Shown in pieces: positions 1-9,852 of a DNA stretch of 64,000 bases. Numbering within the stretch: the stretch's first letter is position 1; every line of letters begins with the position of its first letter. A program made the position numbers and the translations under genes. This DNA comes from Cyclobacterium marinum DSM 745. Lineage in GTDB: Bacteria; Bacteroidota; Bacteroidia; Cytophagales; Cyclobacteriaceae. Where the stretch lies: assembly GCF_000222485.1 (NCBI RefSeq), contig NC_015914.1:5190001-5254000 (forward strand). The letters run 5' to 3'. Below the pieces are notes generated by a model that saw nothing but the letters and a program-made list of their open reading frames with translations, was not told the DNA's origin and did not search any database.

Positions 1-90
1 TCAACTGCCCAGGTTTCAATGAAATTAGCAGAAGAAGCAGGTAACCTAGATTATGTAGCTCTAAATCAACGATTGATCGATACTTTATAA
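1..90 (+). CDS. C-terminal end of an unidentified protein
   Basis: The first 90 bases form an open frame ending in TAA and encode 29 residues that finish ALNQRLIDTL. The codons look normal for this genome, so this is the tail of a gene that begins left of the window. The fragment is too short to name a family. It is followed by about 300 bases without a gene and then a strong hairpin. Confidence 0.6.
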   Translation, partial: STAQVSMKLAEEAGNLDYVALNQRLIDTL

Positions 91-387
91 ATGACTTTGG
101 AAACTTCCTAAAACATTAAACTGATTTGGGAAATCTACCACCACTGATAAGCCGAATCATGAAATAGACAACCATAACCGAGCTCAAACCACTTTAATAT
201 CAGCCGCCGCGTGGCTAGTTTTCAACCCTTCTTTTCAACAGAGGATTACTCCAAAACGAAGCGTTACTATAATACGCAAGAAGCCTAATCCCTTGTGTTT
301 GAAAAACTCCCTGAGTAGACTACGGCAATCCAATTACTAATCTAAGGTGATGATTTCTAGTCAATTAAAACCTATCCATTTTCTCTT
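91..387. other. Intergenic stretch without a gene
   Basis: No frame of convincing length or composition is seen between the left-edge gene and the terminator hairpin. It has no clear promoter motif or repeat and may be a long 3' untranslated region of the left-edge gene. Confidence 0.5.
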
Positions 388-427
388 AAACCAGCTCTGA
401 AGAAGTCTACAGAGCTGGTTTTCTTTT
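388..427 (+). terminator. Rho-independent terminator, probably bidirectional
   Basis: Arms AAACCAGCTCTG (388-399) and CAGAGCTGGTTT (410-421) pair perfectly over 12 bp around a 10-base loop and run into TTTTCTTTTTC. The left arm is preceded by an A-rich run, so the hairpin can also serve minus-strand transcripts from the symporter operon. Confidence 0.8.
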
Positions 428-528
428 TCAAATATTTCATCCCTAATGTGGAGAAATTTATTCCAAAATCAATCCATTCCCAAGGATTAAGTGGGAAAGT
501 AATGAGCTACCACTTACACAATCCTTAA

Positions 529-2259
529 TTAATCCTTCTTAAGGATTGGGTCCTTGGGCTTGGAGATAAATAAGTTTAAAATAGCTGCTATAAACATCAC
601 CAATAGGCAACCAATGGCATTGTACCACAAAAATCCAATATCAATACTAAAGTCTCCTACGGTTTTGCCATTGTAATAGTGAAGGGTTAGAATCAAAATT
701 TCGGAGATTATAGCTGCCGTAAATACAGCGCGTCCGCCTACCCATTTCATAAAAAATGCTACCATAAATATCCCCAAAATACTTCCATAAAATAAGGAAC
801 CTAATAGATTTACAGCCTGAATAAGGTTTTCAAATAGTGTAGCATAAGTGGCAAAAAGAATGGCAAAAACTCCCCAAAGCACTGTAAACCACCTTGAAGA
901 CTTCATATAATGTTTAGAGCTTTCTTCTTTCTTAATCGATCTTCGGTAGATATCAATGGTGGTGGTGGAAGACAAGGCATTGAGTTCAGAAGCCGTAGAC
1001 GACATGGCAGCACTAAAAATTACAGCGAAGAGCAACCCAATCACCCCTCTGGGTAAATAATCCATCACAAAGCGCATGAACACATAATCTGTATCTCGGG
1101 TTTCAGCCAAAGGGTCATTTTGAATAATCAATTCTTTTACTTTATCCCTCACCTCTTCTTGAGCTATGGATTGATTACTGATTGCCCCTTTGTACTTCTC
1201 CACAGCCTTCTCGTCTTCGGATTCAATCGCACCTAATAAGCTGTGAATACTTTTTTCTTTGTTTTCAAATATACTGGCGTATTCATTTTCCAGTGCTTCG
1301 AAATCTTCTACATATTCACTTGCTTTCAACTTATCAGTTTGAATCGTATTGAAGAAAACAGGAGGCTGATAAAATTGATAAAATACAAAAACCATTACCC
1401 CTATAAAAAGTATAATGAATTGCATGGGCACTTTGAGAAACCCATTCATCATTAACCCCATTCTGCTTTGCGTAAGTGTTCTTCCACTTAGATACCGCTG
1501 TACTTGAGATTGATCTGTGCCAAAATAGGAAAGAAATAGGAAAAGCGCCCCTGTGAAGCCTGACCAAAAATTATACCTGTCTGATAAATCAAATTCAAAA
1601 TTGACAATATTAAGCTTTTCCATTTTCCCGGCCACATGCAAGGCTTCTGTAAAGCTTACTGGGATCATCTGAATGACTATTATACCTGCCAATACCATGC
1701 CTCCCATCATTACCGTCATTTGCTGTTTTTGGGTTACAGATACCGCTTTGGTACCACCGGATACGGTATATATAATCACTATGATTCCAATAAATACATT
1801 GGTAAAAGTAAGGTTCCACCCTAGTAGGGTAGACAAAATAATGGCCGGTGCATATATGGTGATTCCTGCAGCCAAACCTCTCTGTATCAAAAATAGACCT
1901 GCGGTCAAAGTCCTTGTCTTTAAGTCAAAACGTTGCTCTAGAAACTCATATGCTGTATATACTTTTAATTTATAGTACAGGGGTAAAAAGAACATGCAAA
2001 TCACAATCATGGCTACAGGCAAGCCAAAATAAAATTGGATAAACCGCATACCATCAGAATAAGCTTGTCCTGGAGTACTTAAAAAAGTAATTGCCGAAGC
2101 CTGAGTGGCCATAATAGAAAGTCCAATGGTCAACCAATTCATGTCATTTCCACCACGAATATACTTGTCCATATCCTTAGGACCATAGGTCTTATATATG
2201 CCATAAACCGCTATGGTAAACAAAGTCCCAAATAAGACTGTCCAGTCGAGATAACTCAT
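529..2259 (-). CDS. Sodium:solute symporter (SSS family)
   Basis: A 576-residue polytopic membrane protein that probably imports a sugar or sugar derivative with Na+. The SSS signature is visible as AAMSSTASELNALSSTTTID around residues 415-440, with 13-14 hydrophobic segments overall. Between two of these, at about residues 300-385, sits a long charged, helical, soluble insertion with many Lys and Glu residues. Its start ATG overlaps the stop of the 36-residue protein upstream, so it is the last gene of a deacetylase-small protein-symporter operon. The neighbouring deacetylase suggests an amino-sugar or glycoside substrate, but nothing in the sequence fixes it. Confidence 0.88.
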   Translation of the reverse strand: MSYLDWTVLFGTLFTIAVYGIYKTYGPKDMDKYIRGGNDMNWLTIGLSIMATQASAITFLSTPGQAYSDGMRFIQFYFGLPVAMIVICMFFLPLYYKLKVYTAYEFLEQRFDLKTRTLTAGLFLIQRGLAAGITIYAPAIILSTLLGWNLTFTNVFIGIIVIIYTVSGGTKAVSVTQKQQMTVMMGGMVLAGIIVIQMIPVSFTEALHVAGKMEKLNIVNFEFDLSDRYNFWSGFTGALFLFLSYFGTDQSQVQRYLSGRTLTQSRMGLMMNGFLKVPMQFIILFIGVMVFVFYQFYQPPVFFNTIQTDKLKASEYVEDFEALENEYASIFENKEKSIHSLLGAIESEDEKAVEKYKGAISNQSIAQEEVRDKVKELIIQNDPLAETRDTDYVFMRFVMDYLPRGVIGLLFAVIFSAAMSSTASELNALSSTTTIDIYRRSIKKEESSKHYMKSSRWFTVLWGVFAILFATYATLFENLIQAVNLLGSLFYGSILGIFMVAFFMKWVGGRAVFTAAIISEILILTLHYYNGKTVGDFSIDIGFLWYNAIGCLLVMFIAAILNLFISKPKDPILKKD

Positions 2260-2366
2260 GAATAATGTTCAGTTAACCAATAAAATAAAAATATCAAGAG
2301 CCCTAAAACTACCATTTGGAACCAATATAGCTTGGTCCATTGGTTAAATGCTTTGTTATTTTTCAT
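2256..2366 (-). CDS. 36-residue single-span membrane protein between deacetylase and symporter
   Basis: An ATG at 2366 (minus strand) opens a 36-codon frame that starts MKNNKAFNQWTKLYWFQ, has one hydrophobic span (VVLGLLIFLFYWL) and ends LTEHYS. It overlaps the end of the deacetylase gene by 11 bases, and its stop overlaps the symporter ATG (ATGA). This tight packing argues that it is translated. Small single-span partners are known for some SSS and related transporters, so it may be an accessory subunit of the symporter; that role is inferred from position only. Confidence 0.6.
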   Translation of the reverse strand: MKNNKAFNQWTKLYWFQMVVLGLLIFLFYWLTEHYS

Positions 2367-4848
2367 GACCTTGCTCGATAAGATTAACAAAAAGCTTGAT
2401 GGCACCCGGAACACCTGCAGGAAGTAAACGGAACCATGATATGCCTGAATAGGTATACGTTCCTTTGCCATACTTAGCATGCAAAAGACTTCCTTTTGAA
2501 GCATTTTCACCGGGATCCTGCATCAGCAATGGACTTTGGTATCTTTCATCCCAAGAACCCGGAAAATATAAGCCCCTTTCCTGAACCCAGCCGTCAAAGT
2601 CTGCAGGCACAATTTTATTGGGAAGATTGAGAACAGGATGGTTTTTTAGAAGTAGCTCCACAGGTGAATTTTCTACCGTCACTCTATCTCTAGATAAGGT
2701 TAATGGGTAAGGCCCAAATTCATTACTTAGTAATGAGGCGGTAGTATTGTATTGAACAATAAGGTTACCTCCTGCTTTGACATACTCCATTAATGCGTCT
2801 TTATTTGAAACCATGTCCTGATTCACATTGAAAGCCCTGATCCCTGTTATTATGGTTGTGTATTTTTGGAAGTCAGATCCTAGCTGAGTTGCATCAATCA
2901 TTTCGACCCTGTACCCAATATTCTGTAAGATCTCAGGTACCTTGTCCCCTGCTCCAGGTATGTAACCTATGGTTTGAGGACTAAGATTTAGATTTAGCCT
3001 AATCAAATTAAAGGATACCTTTGGGAAGTAAGTTAAATTAGGAATATGAGGGTATATAATCCTTGTGATCCCTTTATCAAATTCTTCCGCATTGTTGGTC
3101 ACAAAGGAAATTTGATGGTTGGTTTTTCCTTCTCCTTTTACCTTATTCAATTCGATTTGAAAATGAATGGCTTTGTTTTTAATGTCTCGAAAAATTTCTT
3201 TAACCCTATATTCATTGTTATTTAAACCATCAACTCTTATAACTCCCTCTTTTAATTCTTTGCCAAAATTGACGATTACATCAACTATTCCGGAAGCCTC
3301 ATTAAGTAGGAAAACATTGTCTTGTTTCACTGCTATAGCCACTTCAGGTACAATTTTAAAGGGTTGTATTACCTCCCCGCTCACCCTGTCATTATAGCGG
3401 AATTGCAAGGGTAAGTTCACCTCAAACTCTTCTCCCAACAAGGTAAAAGTCAATTTTCCCGAAATGGTCGGTGAATTGTAGGCTTTACCTATCATTTCCT
3501 GATCTTTTACTGTGTATAAATTATTATCTGGTTGTAACCTAAGCCAATAAGGCTGGGAATTTAAATGGTCTTTAGGAATGGTAAAATCAAGTTCTTTTTC
3601 TATGGAATTATTATTGGATAGATCCGTATCTAGTTTGACCACCCGGTCAAGAACCTCAAATGTTTTTATTTTAACTTTTTTATCAGTGACTTGATTTAAA
3701 ATCAGTTTACTATGCACCACTGCCTCAGGAAAATTCAATTCTTTATCTGAAAGAAAAAGTCCTCTCCATCCCAAAGTTTCCCTTATCAGTTGATCAACAA
3801 GGCTTTGCTTTTCCTTGACCCAGGGTAAGCCCTTTTGAATTTTGTTCAGTTCTTTTTTTATTTCGATCAATTGTTCAATATTATTGGAAGGTTCCACAAA
3901 ATCGAAGGTATCAATCAAATGGCTAATTTTGTTGACAATCAAACTTCCATTGGAAAGCTGAAGCCAACGTAGTTCAAGGTCTTCAAATGGAGAAACATCA
4001 AAGGATTTGCCATCCACCAATTCTATAAGATCCATTTCATGACCAATGCTTGCAGTTGCACCAAACCCTTGTGATTTATGCATGGTCCTACTGTTGGCGG
4101 CAATTTGAGAATAACTAAGCCCAAGTATAGGGTTAAAATTACCTACAGGGAATTGATAATATTGCTTACCTGGTTTTTGATCATATACTCCTCCCCAATT
4201 GTATGCATTCCAAAAAATTCGTTTTGCAGACCAAGGCTCCACATAAGTCAACTGCTCGGGAAAAGCATTGGGGTCGCCTGAAACCTTAAATGCCTCTCCA
4301 GCAATAATCGCAGAAGTGGTATGGTGACCATGGGTAATACCCGGAGTTGTATTAAATCTGGTAATAATAATGTCAGGTTGAAAATTACGTATAACCCAAA
4401 CCACATCAGACAACAGCTTTTTTCGATCCCAATTATTCAATGTTTCATTGGGATTTCTACTGTAACCAAAATCTATGGCTCGAGAGAAAAATTGTTTTCC
4501 CCCATCCGTTTCTCTTGCTTTAAGAAGCTCTTGAGTTCGAATCATCCCTAACTCCATCCCTAGCTCTTTACCAATTAAATTTTGCCCCCCATCACCCCTA
4601 GTTAAGGAAAGATAAGCTACATCAGCCATTTCTTCATTGGCCAGGTAAGCAATAAGCCTAGTATTTTCATCATCCGGGTGGGCAGCTACATACAATATCT
4701 TTTTGGTTTCCTTTAGCTTTAATAAGCCATGATAAACTGAAGCACTACTTTGGGCTAGTAGGTAATTATTAAAAAATAAACAGCCTATTAAAAGTAGGCA
4801 TAAACTTATGGGCTTTTTATAGAGTTCTTTGAACTGATTTGGTATCAT
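2356..4848 (-). CDS. PIG-L/LmbE family deacetylase with C-terminal glutaminase-like domain
   Basis: This 830-residue protein begins with a signal peptide or anchor (residues 13-33). The LmbE zinc-deacetylase fold follows, with the metal motif AAHPDDENTRL near residue 55 and a second metal site ITHGHHTT near residue 170. The family removes N-acetyl groups from GlcNAc-type sugars. The middle is beta-rich. The C-terminal 200 residues (IGYIPGAGDKVPEIL onward) resemble a ThuA/GATase1-like domain, a pairing common in Bacteroidota. It is the first gene of the symporter operon, so the proteins probably process and import an amino-sugar compound. The substrate is unknown. Confidence 0.85.
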   Translation of the reverse strand: MIPNQFKELYKKPISLCLLLIGCLFFNNYLLAQSSASVYHGLLKLKETKKILYVAAHPDDENTRLIAYLANEEMADVAYLSLTRGDGGQNLIGKELGMELGMIRTQELLKARETDGGKQFFSRAIDFGYSRNPNETLNNWDRKKLLSDVVWVIRNFQPDIIITRFNTTPGITHGHHTTSAIIAGEAFKVSGDPNAFPEQLTYVEPWSAKRIFWNAYNWGGVYDQKPGKQYYQFPVGNFNPILGLSYSQIAANSRTMHKSQGFGATASIGHEMDLIELVDGKSFDVSPFEDLELRWLQLSNGSLIVNKISHLIDTFDFVEPSNNIEQLIEIKKELNKIQKGLPWVKEKQSLVDQLIRETLGWRGLFLSDKELNFPEAVVHSKLILNQVTDKKVKIKTFEVLDRVVKLDTDLSNNNSIEKELDFTIPKDHLNSQPYWLRLQPDNNLYTVKDQEMIGKAYNSPTISGKLTFTLLGEEFEVNLPLQFRYNDRVSGEVIQPFKIVPEVAIAVKQDNVFLLNEASGIVDVIVNFGKELKEGVIRVDGLNNNEYRVKEIFRDIKNKAIHFQIELNKVKGEGKTNHQISFVTNNAEEFDKGITRIIYPHIPNLTYFPKVSFNLIRLNLNLSPQTIGYIPGAGDKVPEILQNIGYRVEMIDATQLGSDFQKYTTIITGIRAFNVNQDMVSNKDALMEYVKAGGNLIVQYNTTASLLSNEFGPYPLTLSRDRVTVENSPVELLLKNHPVLNLPNKIVPADFDGWVQERGLYFPGSWDERYQSPLLMQDPGENASKGSLLHAKYGKGTYTYSGISWFRLLPAGVPGAIKLFVNLIEQGHEK

Positions 4849-5115
4849 AATTAAAAGTAAGCATTGTGAAATGTAAGCTAAAACTAAATTATATTAATGG
4901 AAATATAGGCAGATCAAGTTAAGTATTTGAATCACGGTTGATCTCATTGGAGAAACTGAATAAAATTGTTAACTTTTACTCAGCATTGTACCAATATTCT
5001 TACTGAATTTCACAAAAATAGTTTCAAGTGAGAAAGATTAATTCGGTATCAATGAACTGATTCTTGTTGTTTTTAAATTTGATTAGGGTTAATTGTCTTA
5101 ATAAAAACTTTTAAT

Positions 5116-6060
5116 ATGGACAGCAATAAAGACCACAAAGATATTCCCGGCAACCCGTCAACAGCCTATTCAAGTAAATTCCACTTGAATGACAGATCCA
5201 ATGGGAAAAAATTACAAATAATGACTGAGTCTGATTGGGATTTTTGGGTCAAAAATGGCTATGTGATTATTCCTCAAGCTATACCAAAATCCTATACTTC
5301 AAGGTTGGCAAAACTCTTATGGGAATTTGAGGAAAAAGACCCGGATGATATGGCTACCTGGTATGCTACCGCATCTAAAGACATGGAGATGGTAGAGCTT
5401 ACCAATAGTGGCATGGTTGAAATTTACAACCATCAATACCTATGGGACATCAGGCAATACCCAAAAGTCTATGAAGCTTTTACAGATATTTGGGGCATGG
5501 ATAAGCTTTGGGTAAGTATAGATAGGGCCAACCTAAACCTTCCATCCAAGCCTGGCTTTGAGTTTAAGGGTTTTATTCATTGGGATTACGACCCGGAAAC
5601 AAATCCTCAAAATGTCCAAGGATTGGTTGCACTTAATGACCAAGTTGATGAAGGTGTGGGCGGTTTTCAATGTATTCCCGAGCTTTACCGAAGCTATGAA
5701 ACATGGAAACAAGGACAGCCTATAGATAGGGACCGGTTTAAGCCGGACATAACCGGCTTTGAACTTGAAAAAGTAAAATTGATGGAAGGGGATTTGTTGA
5801 TCTTTAATAGTAAGCTTCCACATGGTATTCGGCCTAATATTAGTGAAGATCAGGTTCGTATGGCACAATACATATCCATGATGCCTGCTGAGGAAGACAA
5901 TGAGGAAAAACGAAATTGGAGAATCTCCTCATGGAAAAACAAAATAGCACCCAAAGGTTATGCCTTTCCGGGCGATCCTAGAGAATGGGAAAAGAAATTG
6001 TATCCTAGGGCTAAGTTAAGCCCCTTGGGAGAAAAACTTTTGGGAGTTACTTTATGGTAA
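5116..6060 (+). CDS. Phytanoyl-CoA dioxygenase (PhyH) family protein
   Basis: A 314-residue Fe(II)/2-oxoglutarate oxygenase. The iron ligands are visible as H-x-D in GFIHWDYDPETN (about residue 155) and a distal His in KLPHGIRPN (about residue 236). A following Arg in the same block could bind 2-oxoglutarate. There is no signal peptide, so it is cytoplasmic. It stands alone, with the divergent deacetylase operon on its left and a convergent DUF5916 gene on its right. The family acts on many small molecules; the substrate cannot be read from the sequence. An alternative start at the internal ATG at 5221 would give a shorter protein. Confidence 0.85.
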   Translation: MDSNKDHKDIPGNPSTAYSSKFHLNDRSNGKKLQIMTESDWDFWVKNGYVIIPQAIPKSYTSRLAKLLWEFEEKDPDDMATWYATASKDMEMVELTNSGMVEIYNHQYLWDIRQYPKVYEAFTDIWGMDKLWVSIDRANLNLPSKPGFEFKGFIHWDYDPETNPQNVQGLVALNDQVDEGVGGFQCIPELYRSYETWKQGQPIDRDRFKPDITGFELEKVKLMEGDLLIFNSKLPHGIRPNISEDQVRMAQYISMMPAEEDNEEKRNWRISSWKNKIAPKGYAFPGDPREWEKKLYPRAKLSPLGEKLLGVTLW

Positions 6061-6072
6061 CTCCCAAAAGTT
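6035..6072. terminator. Perfect bidirectional terminator between convergent genes
   Basis: Arms AACTTTTGGGAGTTAC (6035-6050) and GTAACTCCCAAAAGTT (6057-6072) pair over 16 bp with no mismatch around TTTATG. The left arm is inside the dioxygenase gene, whose stop lies in the right arm, and the hairpin ends directly beside the stop of the DUF5916 gene. Both convergent genes therefore share one terminator that is partly coding. Confidence 0.8.
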
Positions 6073-8250
6073 TTATAGGGTCCACCAATAAGTGAATTTT
6101 AATGCCAAGGTTCTATTTTTTACATAAAACGGCGCAGGTACATAATTGTCAGTATAAACCAAGTAAAGATCTGATGCAGGTTTAAATCTCCACTGGAACC
6201 TGGTATTAAGATTGATATTGTTTATTTGCTCATTGTATTGCCCGAAAGCTGTAAAGAAAAGGGTATTGGTGAAAGTAACATCCACCCTAGGCCCAACGAG
6301 CCAAAATTTGGTATTTCCCCATGGTTCCGGCAAATCTATTTGGTTGTAATTCCCTGTTATCGATAGACCTACATATGGTTGAAAACGATAGCCTAGTTCC
6401 CCTGCGAGGTTTAGTCTTTCTCCATCTGCAAAATAACCTCCATATTGAGAAGAAAGGGTATAGGTAAATAAGCTTTGCGGTTTAGAAACATACTCCAACC
6501 CAAAGGAATTCCACTGATGTTCGGTATAAGCGTCAAGAGTAAATTGACTGTAATTGGTAGGGTCAAAGGCTTGTTGCAAGATAATATGATTGTAAGCATA
6601 TTTTGCTGTCAATACACTTTGGCTCCTAAAATTAACTCCATATGAAAGTGAGGTAATATTATCCGTTTGGTTCATGTCCATGTCATAAAACAAGGAGGTA
6701 TTAACTGTAGGGCCATGGTTTAGAATTAATTTACTTTTTGGGAAAAACAAATAGGATGCATTCGGATTGATTCGGTAATAGCCATTTCGCGGTACATAAC
6801 CTACTTCTGCCAGATAGTTAGGAGCTACATATTCATGTTTCCATTCCCAAATCAAGTTTCCCCCCAAATATTTAATATTGGCAGCATGTACTGCGCTCTC
6901 ATTGGAGGCTAAGGGACTGAAAGACTTGACATAGAAGGCTTTACCTGTCCATTTACCATTAGAAGAAGCCAAATTATATTCTAAACCTGCATTCCTATTA
7001 TAACTGGTAATCGGGTTTTCTACACCTTCTCCACCGGTTGGGATACTCCCAATATTGGTGCGGTTAACGAATATCACTCCGATATTTGACCGTTGTCCAA
7101 CCCTTCTTTGTCCGGCAAGAACGGTATAATTTTGTGAAGGGGTATTGGTTTCACTTACCTTCCCAGTTTGCATGTTCATGGCCCCTATACGCCAATCCTT
7201 ATTGATTTTTCCACTTAGCCTTGCTCCAAATTGAATGGGCGCATTCAAACCAATTCTTCTAGAGAAAAATGGCCTGATGGTTTCATATCCGAAACTCGCA
7301 AATAAATCTCCGTTTTCCAGGAAAAATTGTCTCCGCTCAGGATAAAACAATTCAAAACGATCCAAGTTAGTGATTTGTCTATCCACTTCAACCTGTGAAA
7401 AATCCGGATTAACCGTCAAATCTAAATTAAGAGAGGAACTAACAGCAATCTTGGCATCTACCCCAACCCTGTTTTGGTAATCTGAAGGTAAATCCCTGAC
7501 ATTGTCTTTCACCATCCCTCCCATTACATAAGGAATTACAGAAACATTCATTCCCGGCTCCGGAGGAGCTTCATCCCATACCAAAATTCCGGTGTAAGCC
7601 AATGAGGCAGAAGGGAATTGACGAGGAACAGGAGCCCAAGATGATTTTTCTGTAGACTTAAGGTCTTTACGACTAAAATTTATACCCCATTCTTTGATTC
7701 CCTTTTTATAACGAATGGATTTAAATGGTATGGCCGCTTCAAAAACCCATTTGTCAGGGTAATTCTGAACCTTAGAAAACCATTTATTATCCCAGCTTAA
7801 ATCCACACTTCCGCCTCCATACATGATACCATCCCACTGCGCTCCGGCGGCATTGGCTCCGAAGGAAAATCCATTGGTTTGGTCATCAAATGTATCCATG
7901 AATAGCAAAAAGTTATCATTTTTACCAAATGTAAAATCCCTTCGCAGCGACTCGACATAATATGGCCCTTCTTCTCCATGATGATTGATAACCAAAAGAT
8001 AGATTTTATCATCATCATAGGTCATCATTACCTCAGTTTTTACTTCCGCATAACTGGTATCTATGGGAAGAATCATGTAAAAGTCTTTCGCTACATCGGC
8101 ATCAGCCCAAGCCTGTTCATCCATTACTCCATCTATGATTATCGGAGAACTGGCCCGTTTTATGTTTAACCTATAGGCATCATTGATTTTTTGAGCCATC
8201 CCGGGTATGGCCAACAATAGCATTAATAATAAAGTAAAACTCTTCCGCAT
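6073..8250 (-). CDS. DUF5916 protein with N-terminal CBM9-like domain
   Basis: The 725-residue precursor has a clear signal peptide ending AIPGMAQ. Residues about 30-230 match the CBM9-like DOMON sandwich usual at the N-terminus of DUF5916 proteins (IIIDGVMDEQAWADADV). The rest is an aromatic-rich alternating strand pattern ending in TYWWTL, as in outer-membrane beta-barrels. The family is common in Bacteroidota and its function is unknown; a cell-surface or outer-membrane location is inferred. It is transcribed alone and converges on the dioxygenase gene. Confidence 0.85.
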   Translation of the reverse strand: MRKSFTLLLMLLLAIPGMAQKINDAYRLNIKRASSPIIIDGVMDEQAWADADVAKDFYMILPIDTSYAEVKTEVMMTYDDDKIYLLVINHHGEEGPYYVESLRRDFTFGKNDNFLLFMDTFDDQTNGFSFGANAAGAQWDGIMYGGGSVDLSWDNKWFSKVQNYPDKWVFEAAIPFKSIRYKKGIKEWGINFSRKDLKSTEKSSWAPVPRQFPSASLAYTGILVWDEAPPEPGMNVSVIPYVMGGMVKDNVRDLPSDYQNRVGVDAKIAVSSSLNLDLTVNPDFSQVEVDRQITNLDRFELFYPERRQFFLENGDLFASFGYETIRPFFSRRIGLNAPIQFGARLSGKINKDWRIGAMNMQTGKVSETNTPSQNYTVLAGQRRVGQRSNIGVIFVNRTNIGSIPTGGEGVENPITSYNRNAGLEYNLASSNGKWTGKAFYVKSFSPLASNESAVHAANIKYLGGNLIWEWKHEYVAPNYLAEVGYVPRNGYYRINPNASYLFFPKSKLILNHGPTVNTSLFYDMDMNQTDNITSLSYGVNFRSQSVLTAKYAYNHIILQQAFDPTNYSQFTLDAYTEHQWNSFGLEYVSKPQSLFTYTLSSQYGGYFADGERLNLAGELGYRFQPYVGLSITGNYNQIDLPEPWGNTKFWLVGPRVDVTFTNTLFFTAFGQYNEQINNINLNTRFQWRFKPASDLYLVYTDNYVPAPFYVKNRTLALKFTYWWTL

Positions 8251-8426
8251 GATTCAATCCACTTACCGCCAAAACTAAAAATTGAGCATTTGACAAGTAT
8301 TTAATAAAATATTTAATTTTCTGCGCAATAATAACCTAATTATTGCAAAAACTTAGTTCAGCACATTGGATTTTTTATTAGAAAAGCAGGATAATATGAC
8401 TTACAGTAAAATGAGGGTATAAATGG

Positions 8427-9620
8427 TTATTTTTTTAAGGTCTTTTGGATCATCTTACCGCTATCTTTGTGTTTCAAGATCAATTTTTCATCTCCATTGG
8501 GCAAAATTTCCTTTTTAATTAAAAAGTGATCAGCATCATAGCTATTATATTCCTTCTCCCCGGTTCTCCCCTCGCTTCCACGCCAATCTTCTATTATAAT
8601 CCGCTTCCAATTTTTACTCTTGGCAGATAAGAAAGCAGCATCCAAAATAGCATTGACAATATAGCCATCATAAAAAGTTTCTCTAGGTGCCCTTCCTTTA
8701 TCTATTGCATCAAACATATCTGTGAACATATGTGGGTAGCCCAATTCATGGGCTTCGTCACCCACCGGGAATAACCAGCCGGAATCTGACTCGGCCTTTT
8801 CTGCAATATAATTGGCGCCTTTTCCGGTGGTAAAAAGATCAAATCCGGTACGGAGAAAACTATTTAACCAAATGGTCCCTTCTGTTCCCATCACTTCATC
8901 TCTTAAATCCATTCCCCCCCTAAAAGTCCAACTTACTTCAAATTGACCAATGGCTCCATTCTCATATTTTACCAATCCTATGGCATGATCTTCGGCCTCA
9001 ATGGGATGTACCTGAGTATCTGCCCAGCACATTACTTCTACTGGGCGTACATTTTTTCCAATAAAGTTACGTCCAATTTCCACACAATGACAACCTAAAT
9101 CTATAATGGCCCCACCCCCTGATTGATCTTTATCCCAAAACCAATCGCTATGTGGACCCGGGTGTGCTTCCCTGGATTTGGTCCATAATATTTTACCCAA
9201 ACTCCCATTATTGACACTTTCTACAGACTTTAAAAATTTAGGGGTATAACACAAGTCCTCTAAATAACCGGCAAAAAGTCCGGCTTTTTCAACTGCTTCA
9301 AGCATTCTTTTCGCTTCCTTGGCCGTTCGCCCCAAAGGTTTGGTGCACAATACCGCTTTCCCAGCTTTTACACAGGACATTACTGCCTCTTCATGCAAAT
9401 GGTTAGGTAATGAGATAATTACTACATCTACAGATTCATCCATGATAATCTCTTCCATAGAGGTACTGTAACTTTCTAGTCCATAGTCTTCTGCGTACCT
9501 CTTTGCATTGTCCGCATTTCTAGAATAAACGTTAATAATCCGATCCACTCTTCTTTGGGCATGAAGGGTATCTGCATAAAATCGAGCGATAAACCCCGAA
9601 CCAAGCATTGCGATATTCAT
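8427..9620 (-). CDS. Gfo/Idh/MocA family oxidoreductase
   Basis: A 397-residue NAD(P)-dependent sugar or polyol dehydrogenase. The N-terminal Rossmann fold starts at residue 1 (MLGSGFIARFYADTLHAQ). The family Lys motif is present as CTKPLGRTAKE (about residue 96), and the catalytic-domain motif reads DLGCHCVEIGRNFIG with the usual His. No signal peptide is seen. It is monocistronic, with about 175 bases on one side and 230 on the other. Relatives in this phylum act on inositols, glucose derivatives and similar sugars; the substrate cannot be assigned. Confidence 0.88.
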   Translation of the reverse strand: MNIAMLGSGFIARFYADTLHAQRRVDRIINVYSRNADNAKRYAEDYGLESYSTSMEEIIMDESVDVVIISLPNHLHEEAVMSCVKAGKAVLCTKPLGRTAKEAKRMLEAVEKAGLFAGYLEDLCYTPKFLKSVESVNNGSLGKILWTKSREAHPGPHSDWFWDKDQSGGGAIIDLGCHCVEIGRNFIGKNVRPVEVMCWADTQVHPIEAEDHAIGLVKYENGAIGQFEVSWTFRGGMDLRDEVMGTEGTIWLNSFLRTGFDLFTTGKGANYIAEKAESDSGWLFPVGDEAHELGYPHMFTDMFDAIDKGRAPRETFYDGYIVNAILDAAFLSAKSKNWKRIIIEDWRGSEGRTGEKEYNSYDADHFLIKKEILPNGDEKLILKHKDSGKMIQKTLKK

Positions 9621-9760
9621 ATATTTTTATTTTGGATTAAATTATTAATTGGCATTGGTCTTATCGGCAGACCATTGAGGCACGAACTTACGCTGACCTT
9701 ATAAAAATTAATGTAGCAAAATCCGTTAAGAAAATAAACTCATAAGGCAATCTTTATTCT

Positions 9761-9768
9761 TATTTTTG
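9761..9768 (+). promoter_or_regulatory. -7 promoter element TATTTTTG
   Basis: This matches the Bacteroidota -7 consensus TANNTTTG and would start transcription near 9775. That lies downstream of an ATT-rich frame start at 9766, which supports the later ATG at 9853 for the next gene. No good -33 element is seen. Confidence 0.4.
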
Positions 9769-9852
9769 ATTTTCAAATCAATTCCAATTGCAATCAAATG
9801 TAAACGGATCAATTTGAGCTCAATCAACCATTTTCTTTGCAAAAACTTATTG

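Noticed and set aside
1243..1975. Plus-strand frames of 60-100 residues opposite the symporter gene
   Set aside because: They are antisense shadows, low-complexity or Tyr/Phe-rich, without start context or family resemblance.
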